NCBI GenBank assembly: GCA_036926305.1
Contig: JAXCHB010000068.1
Location: forward strand, 9,652,501 to 9,716,500
Direction: 5' to 3'
Source of the DNA: Uropetala carovei
Lineage: Eukaryota > Arthropoda > Insecta > Odonata > Petaluridae
DNA length: 64,000 nucleotides
Shown here piece after piece: positions 57,046 through 64,000 of this stretch. The position numbers and the translations under genes were made by a program. The notes below the pieces were generated by a model that saw nothing but the letters and a program-made list of their open reading frames with translations, was not told the DNA's origin and searched no databases. Positions within the stretch are counted from its first letter, which is position 1. Each line of letters starts with the position of its first letter.

Positions 57046-57359
57046 CAGAGCTGGCCCGAGGTGCGGGCGAGCCGGACGGCTGCCCGGGGCGCCTAATTGT
57101 TGGAGGCGCTATACCGGTTATCTGTCTATGCATTACTTGCAAGTGAATAAATGTTGGACACTAATTTTTATCGTGAAACAGGTTAGAATCGTGAGGAAAT
57201 TCATTTTATTTATTCATTATCAATAAGTTTTTACAGAGCGATGAATAAATTAACCTATATTCTGTAAATATCTCCACAAACATTAACGGGGGGGGGGGGG
57301 GGGGGGGTTGCTGGATTGCTATCTCGCCCGGGGCGCCAAAATTCCTCGGGTCACCCCAT
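57046..57359. mobile_element. hAT MITE, perfect TSD
   Basis: Starts CAGAGCTGGCCCGAGG and ends CTCGGGTCACCCCAT. 8-bp duplication ATTGCAAT at 57038-57045 and 57360-57367. Same family as 47418-47715 in reverse. A run of 20 G lies at 57288-57307. Confidence 0.9.
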
Positions 57360-57825
57360 ATTGCAATAAAAACGTCCCCGAGAGCCTATAATTACCACAT
57401 ATAGTTCAGTAGGGTGTTTGAATTATTTGTACCAACTCAATTTTTAATAGTTTTGAAATTATTTTATAGTATTAGCTACTAGAGAACTAATAAAGTATTT
57501 TAAAACAATGTTCAAAATTCGCAATAACAGACGTTGAGTATTGTATATTGTTGTAAGTATTTTTAAAAATACTTGGTATTTAAAGTACCTACTTCCTAAA
57601 AGTCGTTTAAATTAAAAAAGTTGTTTTTTATATATACTTGTTATTCTCTCTCCGTTGCTCCTTTGGATTTTTCCTGTTTTCTCCCTCTGCACGTTCGAGT
57701 CTATGAATCGCGGTTAGATGCGGCACTGATAAATCATTCTCGCATCGTTTCGTTGCGAAAGGTCAGAGGTGAGAGATTATTGTGAATGTCCCAAAGAATC
57801 TTGTTTTTTTCTTTTGAAGAAAATC

Positions 57826-57882
57826 ATATATATATGTATACACATATATATATACATACATATACATACACATACATACATA
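57826..57882. repeat. TA/TACA microsatellite
   Basis: ATATATATGTATACACATAT and CATACATACATAC runs. The Helitron end at 57883 is inserted at its edge. Confidence 0.9.
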
Positions 57883-57912
57883 CTAGTAATATGTGCTTGC
57901 ATTCTGCAAGCA
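57883..57912 (-). mobile_element. Helitron 3' end, minus orientation
   Basis: CTAG at 57883-57886 and hairpin TGCTTGCATTCTGCAAGCA at 57894-57912. Same family as the end at 293-322. Confidence 0.7.
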
Positions 57913-57935
57913 TTTTATCTCACCGTAATATAAAG

Positions 57936-59190
57936 CAGGGGTTCTCAAAGTGGTCGATACCGACCCCCTGGGGTCGATGGGGCTGCGCAGGGGGTCGATA
58001 ATAATTGAAGTGTGGAACAAAAGTTTACGTTATAACATACTGTAATTTTCCCTATAGGTATGGTACACATTTTTTCCCCGAAAAATTGACCAAAAAGTTG
58101 GGGTGCGTAATACGCATGGTACCAAATCTACCAGCCGCAAAGGAAATTATACAAACGGTTATGAAATAGGATGCAATATCCATTTTGAAGAATATTCCAC
58201 TTAGTAACGACACAGTGTGATGTCGTATAGACAAAATGGCCCGGGTTGTTCAAAAGACGGTGACTTCAGACCTTGGAAAATGAAAGTTTGCTATCCAGTT
58301 GGACGAGTCAACATTTGGTAGTTCCATGTTTTTATGGCTTATGCTAAGGTATAATAGTCCCTGCAAAAAGAATATAATTGATGAGTTTCTGTTTGCGAAA
58401 TTTTTAAAAGCTGATTAAAAAATTGAAACGATTTTTCTGTGCTTGGAGGATTATTTCAACAGATGTGATATTCCGCATGTTACGGTAGTCGCTTCTGGTG
58501 CACCAGCTGTGATTGGCAGGTACTGCGGATTTCCAGCTGTTTTGAAAGAAAAAGTTCCTAATGTTCATTGTGTTCTGCACAGACAACATCTTGTTGCGAA
58601 ATACCTCATTGGAGAACTTTACGATGTTTCGAAAATATGTATAAAGTCGATAAAATAAAAACTTCAGTTAATTTTTGCCTTTTTGCAGGTTTATGTGAAA
58701 ATTATAATGGCATTTTTACTCAGTTGCTTTTGCATACAGAAGTAAGGTGGTTGCCAATAGGAGACTGCTTGCAGAGACTTGACGAACTTTTTTATTCAGT
58801 TGCAGAGTTCTTGAACGATGTTGAACCATCACCATGTAATCAGTTGTTGGGACTCATATTTATTACTTATGTGACACAAAATTTAATGAAATACAGAGAA
58901 GACTGCAAGGAAAAGATGCTACGATCGTTCAAGCTAGAACCATTATTTTGGGTTTCAAAGCGAATATCGGCTTATACAAGCTTACGTTGGGATGCAGAAA
59001 CTTTCAGTATTTCGCGAACCTTTCACAACTAGAACGAGAAGCCGAGAAAAGTATTTCAGACAATGACTTGCTGATTTATACAACCCATATCGAAAAAATG
59101 AAGGAGGATTTGAAGGTTCACTTTGAAGAACTCCAAAATATGGATATTCCCGATTGGATTGTTAATCATTTTGCTATTGAAGTATAAGTA
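57936..59190 (+). mobile_element. hAT (Buster/ZBED-like) element with broken transposase
   Basis: The 5' end CAGGGGTTCTCAAAGTGGTC is the usual hAT terminal form. A transposase pseudogene follows in the same direction. No matching right end was found, so it is truncated. A TIR-like block near 58055-58110 suggests a small insertion before the coding part. Confidence 0.75.
58240..59190 (+). pseudogene. ZBED5/ZBED8-type hAT transposase, degenerate
   Basis: Readings in order: FAIQLDEST (first catalytic Asp region) near 58285, EDYFNRCDIPHVTVVASGAP, GRYCGFPAVLKEKVPNVHCV then LHRQHLVAKYL, LLLHTEVRWLPIGDCLQRLD (hAT insertion-domain helix), ELFYSVAEFLNDVEPSPCNQ, GFKANIGLYKLTLG, and DLLIYTTHIEKMKEDLKVHF ending DIPDWIVN. 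This is the Buster-like family from which the vertebrate ZBED5/8 and FAM200 genes were domesticated. Frameshifts at about 58270, 58410, 58650 and 58950, and the missing BED finger and dimerisation end, make it a pseudogene. Confidence 0.85.
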
Positions 59191-59270
59191 ATATCTAAAT
59201 GTAGAGCCGTGCCTACAGGGGGAGCTCATTGAAATGAAAATGGATCTCGAGGCAAAATCAATTTTTAATA

Positions 59271-60340
59271 CAGTAAAACCTCTCAAAGGCGGAAACCCAT
59301 GGGACCGACACTTTTTTCTGCCTTTCGCAGGTTTTCCGCTAATCACGAGTTACCGTTTTATGAAAATTATATACATAGATAAAGTAAAATATTTATTCGT
59401 TATTTAAAGTCTGACTTACGTCTTTCTGTATTTTAATATACGTACCTGCAAACATAACGTAAATTTATTATTGATTATACCAGTAAATACATTAAGATAT
59501 GTTACAAATAACCTCTTATAAATTAATTAAATACAAATTCAACGTAAAACACATATCAAACACTTCAAACCAGTAAATTCTCATATTATATGGTTTATTG
59601 TTTACGAAAAGCATTCATGGTAAGCTGCTTAAATTTTTTCTTACAATGGAAATTTTTCATGAAATACAATTTTACATTGTCAACCTTTTCAAAAAAAAAT
59701 ATTGTGTCCTTCATTTTTAGCAAAACTTTTTATAACTTCCTAACTCCTCATTGCATTGGATTTACTTGGGACATAATCACTATCCTCATCAGTGTCAGAT
59801 GAAGCAATTTCAGCAGTCACTTATTTTTTCCTCAACATTTTTTTCCATCAAATTGTTAATGTCTATCTCATCCAATTCAGTGAAAACCTATCAACATTGA
59901 TAAAATCAGTGGCACTGCACTTATTGTTTCCATAAATTGCATCAATCATGTTTTGTACTTCCACGGTTGTGTTTTCGATGACATTTGTTTCATTAAGTTC
60001 TGCATCTATTATACCACAATTTTTGAAACATTTTTAAACAGTTACTGGTCGAACATTTTTTTACCTTCTTGACACTTCTCCATTTTCAGTAACAATTCCT
60101 TTAACATAAGTTTTCTGTAATTCGTTTTTATATTTTGGATGTTTCCATTATCCAACGGTTGAAGGACTGCGGTAGTGTTTGGTGGAAGAAAAACCAATTT
60201 TATATTCTAATTTTGAGAATTAGGATATGTTGCATTATCAAGAAAAAGCAAAATGTGTCGATGTTCCGCCTCCATTCTGTGATTTAATTTTATTAAAATT
60301 TCTCCAAATATTCTGCTAGTCATCCATGCCTTACAGTTAG
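59271..60340 (-). mobile_element. Tigger element, one end, with transposase pseudogene
   Basis: The left end CAGTAAAACCTCTCAAAGGC follows TA (59269-59270). The other end was not found; it is probably cut at about 60340. It carries a minus-strand DDE_1 transposase. Confidence 0.7.
59800..60335 (-). pseudogene. Tigger/jerky DDE transposase, degenerate
   Basis: Minus-strand reading: KAWMTSRIFGEILIKLNHRM, EHRHILLFLDNATYP (second catalytic Asp in LxLDNA), then NIKLVFLPPNTTAVLQPLDN (third Asp; QPLDNG in place of QPLDQG) and NYRKLMLKEL. Stops interrupt it after about 60180 and 60000. The N-terminal HTH and first Asp are missing. Confidence 0.8.
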
Positions 60341-60377
60341 CAAAATAAGTCAACGGTCAACAGTTAACTATAAATTT

Positions 60378-60540
60378 TAAAGAAAATTAAGTTAACACAT
60401 CATTATAAACTATATTATTAATTATGTCATTTTCTGGTTTATTAACACACAGTTATTTGTATTTACACACCCTGACGTGACTTTACACTGGATATAGCTA
60501 CATAAAGTTGTCCACGTTCAAAAATTGGTTTACGTTGGTT
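60378..60540 (-). pseudogene. Helitron helicase C-terminal remnant
   Basis: Minus strand: KPIFERGQLYVAISSVKSRQ then GV, matching helicase motif VI of Pif1-like Helitron helicases (HGQLYVAxSRVxSRxGL). A frameshift follows, then VNKPENDIINNIVYNDVL, the usual C-terminal tail. Only these ~55 codons remain. Confidence 0.75.
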
Positions 60541-61421
60541 TATATATGTAATGAAAACCACGAAGAAAGACACTAACCATGTATATTCCTTGATATTTCC
60601 ATTATGGTAGTTTTCAGTGTATGTACTTTAAAGAGTAAATCCTTTCTCGCAGAAATCAGTCAAGCAGTTGACAATTAACTAATCCGAAAAATATAATAAA
60701 ATTGATAGCAACGATGTAAACAAATTTTGTCATTACTAGTAGATGAATTTACATTTTGATCTTTCAAAATATCGCTCCTGCTCGCTCAGCTCACCAACCC
60801 CCGTTTCGCTCGATATAGAGAGATTATCGTTTTGCAGTGAATATACATCCAAACATACTTTACACAAAATTTCTCGTGTAATTACTTTTCCTTGTCCGTT
60901 GCTCTCTGAAATGTTGACTTTTATGTCTGGTAAGGAAGAAACACTTGAAAAGCGAATAGTTGTCCATGATTGAACACTGGTTCTGGTAAATGCGTGGGCC
61001 TATTTGCGTTAATAAACATTAAAAATGTAGAATATAATCATTTTAATAACAAAAAAGGTAATATTCCAGTATCCATATGATGAAAGAAGATTCACAATCA
61101 GTTGCTTTGGTCAGTCGTTTTAAATGCTTCTCACACGCAGTTTCCTAAATAATTATCAGTAACTATTTACGTTCCTATATATAAAGATTGACGTTACAGC
61201 GATAATTTCGATGCTTAAACAAAATTTAGAAGCGAATAACGCCATTCTTTCGAATATTTGAAGGCATAATTGAGGCTAATTGAACCGGATGCAACAATGA
61301 GGGTAAAGTAAATAATCCCATTAATTCAATACCTTTGCTATATTTTCGCAAATAAATCATTACCTCAAAGAAAATATTTGAGGATTTATTTTGATTTTTT
61401 CATATTCACGCTATTTGTCTC

Positions 61422-61790
61422 TTATAGTATACTAGCTGCCCTGCCCGTTTTCATCGGGCTCATATTCTTATTAAAATATATCGGGCCTTTCCTACTTTGA
61501 GCCGTGCGAACTCGTTGTTCTCTTAAACGGGTGCCTCTCTGTGTACTTGATTCGGCTGCTCTATTTCGAGAATTACTCAAGCGATTTTCATTCAAACGGG
61601 GCTCTCTGTCATGGCTTGTCTCGTCAAAGCGCCTGGCATTGTTCAATGAACGCATTTGAGGAAGTCGTAACTCACGTTCTTCGGGTGTTTCATTATTTCT
61701 CGATAGCGCTGCTCTCCCAGCCCTCGATGATGTTTTAGACAACTGTGACCTAACTTTCGGCATTTTAAAACCATAGAAATTTCGAAACAC
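61422..61790 (-). CDS. Helitron-encoded N-terminal-type protein, truncated
   Basis: An intact 122-codon frame gives a basic, R-rich protein. It contains NNETPEERELRLPQMRSLNN and repeats of the type RExRLxExRxxxSRxRAAES, the Ala/Arg-rich N-terminal region preceding Helitron_like_N in arthropod Helitrons. It reads through the terminal hairpin and stops 10 bases outside the element, so the stop is host-derived. The upstream start at MFRNFYGF may be artificial; MPKVRSQLSK at about 61763 is the family-like start. No Rep or helicase domain, so it is unlikely to work in transposition. Confidence 0.55.
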   Translation of the reverse strand: MFRNFYGFKMPKVRSQLSKTSSRAGRAALSRNNETPEERELRLPQMRSLNNARRFDETSHDREPRLNENRLSNSRNRAAESSTQRGTRLREQRVRTAQSRKGPIYFNKNMSPMKTGRAASIL

Positions 61791-62188
61791 AATCTAAGCC
61801 AGGGGTCTCAAACTCGCATCGGTGTGGGGGCCGTATGACTGCTCTCTGACGATCCGCGAGCCGCATTCATTACTTTCCCAGTCTTCACATATTTTCGTAT
61901 TATATTCACTCTCTCTTTCCAAATTCCTAAGATCGCCACCGGGAAGAAGTAGATAGCGCAGTGAGTGGCGCATGCCTGGAGTTGCTTTTCTCGCTGGCGG
62001 AAAATGGGTGTCAAGTTTTTGTTTTTTTCCTAAAAATGTGACCCTTCAGACCTGAAAAAAATATAGCCTATGTTACTCCTGGAAGTATAAGGAATACACC
62101 AGTGAAACTCCCATCCAAATCGGTGCAATGGTTCTCGAGTTTATCGGTAACATACATACAAACGAACGATTTTATATATTAGTAGAGA
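61432..62188 (-). mobile_element. non-autonomous Helitron with both ends and an ORF
   Basis: On the minus strand it starts TCTCTACTAATATATAAAAT at 62188 after A. It ends with hairpin GCCCGATGAAAACGGGC, then AGGGCAG and CTAG at 61432, followed by T. It encodes a Helitron N-terminal-type protein. A one-ended hAT-like sequence (CAGGGGTCTCAAACTCG at 61800) lies inside. Confidence 0.8.
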
Positions 62189-62409
62189 TTCATGGTGGAA
62201 ATTGCAATACATTTTCATATCTCGCCTTTAACTAGTACAATTTAAACATTTTTTGCATGATGGTGTGAATGAAGGAAAACTAACGTTTTCTTCGTCTGAC
62301 AATGAGATAAATTATATTTTTCGAGGAGCTCGAATAAGAATCGTTTTTTTTTGACGCGCTCTTTTAATTAACGCCTCTCGGTTATTATTCTCTCTCCCAC
62401 TTCCTCCTA

Positions 62410-62560
62410 TTTTCTCATTTCCCCCCCCCCCCCCCCTCCTCCTCTCATCCCATCTGCTCTTCTGCCTCCCCCCTTCTGTTGCAACCTCTCTCTTTCTCTC
62501 TCTATCAGTTTACACATTCCATCTCACTTTTCTCACTCTCTCTGTTCTTCTTTGCTTCAG
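62410..62560. repeat. pyrimidine-rich low-complexity tract with poly-C
   Basis: CTCTCTC and CTCCTC runs, with a run of C at about 62420-62436. Confidence 0.8.
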
Positions 62561-63123
62561 TAATTTATATACAGTTATCCCACCTTTATAACTTTCTAAT
62601 ATAAACTCGCCCAAATAAAGACGAGCGTCTGTCTATTTTATGGTCGATCACAAATTTAGAATAATTACGGGCTAAATCCGTCACGGAAATGTACACGTAT
62701 ACTCGCACTCTTCCTGAACCAAATTAATTGCACTTTTTACGTGTGGATATAACCACGGGGAACGATTCTTTCGTGTATCACATTTTGTGTGATTACCATT
62801 CATCCAAATCTTGAGATCAGTGGAACTTTGGTTTTGAAGTTGTACGGCAAAAATAAAATTTGACTCCATTTTGAATTTTGTTTTAAGTTTACGAGACAAA
62901 GCCAATTGAATATTAATTTGAAATCAAAAACTCAATCGCTGCTTAATTATTGAGCGATAAACGGCTTTTTTTTTTAGTAATTTTCATTCTAGAGTTGCGT
63001 GCGTTGTAACATTGACACTTTTTAAAATGAGTTTTTGTTATCGAATTCGAACAATGACATTTAATATAGCCGTAGAAATAGTAGCTCTTGCGCCCTGAAG
63101 GTGGTGTGATTTAACCTCTAGAG

Positions 63124-63401
63124 CTGGGGTTTTCAGACTTTTTTCTTCGCGGCCCAATCATAATAGGAAATATGTTATTCGGCGCATCAAAATTATACGT
63201 TATAAAATATTGTCAGGTAAGGATTTATAAGGATATATTAAAAATCAAAACTGTACAATTAAATAACATTTAAATCCCATTGGATGAATTTAATTAATTA
63301 TCTTGGCAACATTTTATCCTAAATTATGTGTTAAAATATCTTGGATTGGTCCTTCTTTGAGGCCCATCGTTGGGCCGCGGCCCATAATTTGAAAAACCCT
63401 G
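63124..63401. mobile_element. hAT MITE, perfect TSD
   Basis: Starts CTGGGGTTTTCAGACTTTTT and ends ATTTGAAAAACCCTG. 8-bp duplication CTCTAGAG at 63116-63123 and 63402-63409. GCGGCCCAA and GGGCCGCGGCCC lie next to the ends. Confidence 0.9.
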
Positions 63402-63409
63402 CTCTAGAG

Positions 63410-64000
63410 CGAATCTCAAACGCGTGGTCTCCAACCAAAAAGTGCGGTCCTACCATTACTTTGATTCTACTTTAAGGAAGTACCGAGGAAACCTGGACGA
63501 GATAATCAAGAGATTACAAAGAGATAGAAACAATATACAATATGCACTTATTTGGCGCTGATGCTGTTTAAATTCGAGATTCCAGCTCTAGAACATGCTA
63601 CAATGATCACTATTAACGTTAATTTCGTCCTCCCTTGCCTCCCATACCGATTTTTCCCTCTTCCACATCTTTCGTCGCTGTATCCCTCCACCCTTCTCCA
63701 AGCAACAATGCCCCAAAACGAATATACAAAAAACTAATTGTAAGTTGAATAATTATTTTATTATCTGAGATAACAACATGATTCAAGGGAGAATTACCCC
63801 TGAAAGGCTTTTTTTAAAATTTAAGGTAATTAATGAACATCTACATGCTTCCCATCATTAGCTGTGATGAATCTGATTTACATTTTCAAACACAATCGTA
63901 GCGATGTGTTAGACAGCACAATTGATACGATACTTAATGAAAATTTCTGTAATTGAAAATTAATTTAGGCTTGATTATTAACTTTAAAAAACTTTAAACC
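63410..64000. other. end of window without recognised gene
   Basis: AT-rich sequence; nothing coding recognised. Confidence 0.5.

Noticed and set aside
61800..62060. Complete hAT MITE inside the Helitron
   Set aside because: CAGGGGTCTCAAACTCG looks like a hAT end, but no inverted partner or target duplication could be found.

Overview
The window is eukaryotic nuclear DNA, AT-rich, intron-bearing and very dense in decayed transposons. An arthropod, most likely an insect with a large repeat-rich genome, fits best: one of the two recognisable host genes is a leucokinin-type neuropeptide precursor, and the transposon set (Tigger/pogo, mariner, Merlin, several hAT families, Helitrons, CR1-like and RTE-like LINEs) is typical of arthropods. 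The species is not determinable from what I can see.

Host genes. (1) On the plus strand, 3306-20527 holds the last eight coding exons (420 codons) of Mcm7, a subunit of the replicative MCM2-7 helicase. All splice sites and phases agree. The N-terminal half lies upstream of the window. The first intron in view is about 10 kb and consists largely of transposons. (2) On the minus strand, 41314-37793 holds a three-exon kinin precursor of 258 residues with a signal peptide and five amidated FxxWG peptides, a TATA box and a polyadenylation signal. A small inverted-repeat element (MITE) sits directly upstream of the TATA box and has duplicated the TATA at its borders.

Layout. 1-3300: Helitron 3' end with a minisatellite, a Tigger remnant, and a hAT element with perfect target duplication. 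3306-20527: Mcm7 with Tigger elements, a 1.5 kb palindrome carrying two tRNA-Thr-like sequences, and Merlin and mariner remnants in its introns. 21850-25660: a decayed CR1-like LINE on the minus strand, with an SGNH-esterase-like ORF1. 25892-27714: three hAT elements inserted one after another at duplicated TTCTAG sites, with further elements nested inside. 29607-36000: a Tigger, a Helitron, a multicopy transposon-like pseudogene and another Helitron end. 37700-41710: the kinin locus. 41710-52370: relatively repeat-poor and mostly without recognisable features, apart from a hAT MITE, an RTE-like fragment and a GC-rich patch with a possible exon. 52378-64000: hAT elements, five or more Helitron-derived segments (two of them head to tail), a ZBED-type hAT transposase, a Tigger pseudogene and a Helitron helicase remnant.

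The two host genes are functionally unrelated: Mcm7 acts in DNA replication, kinin is a diuretic/myotropic neurohormone. Most other coding-like sequence is broken transposase or reverse transcriptase. No CRISPR array, operon or bacterial-type feature was seen.
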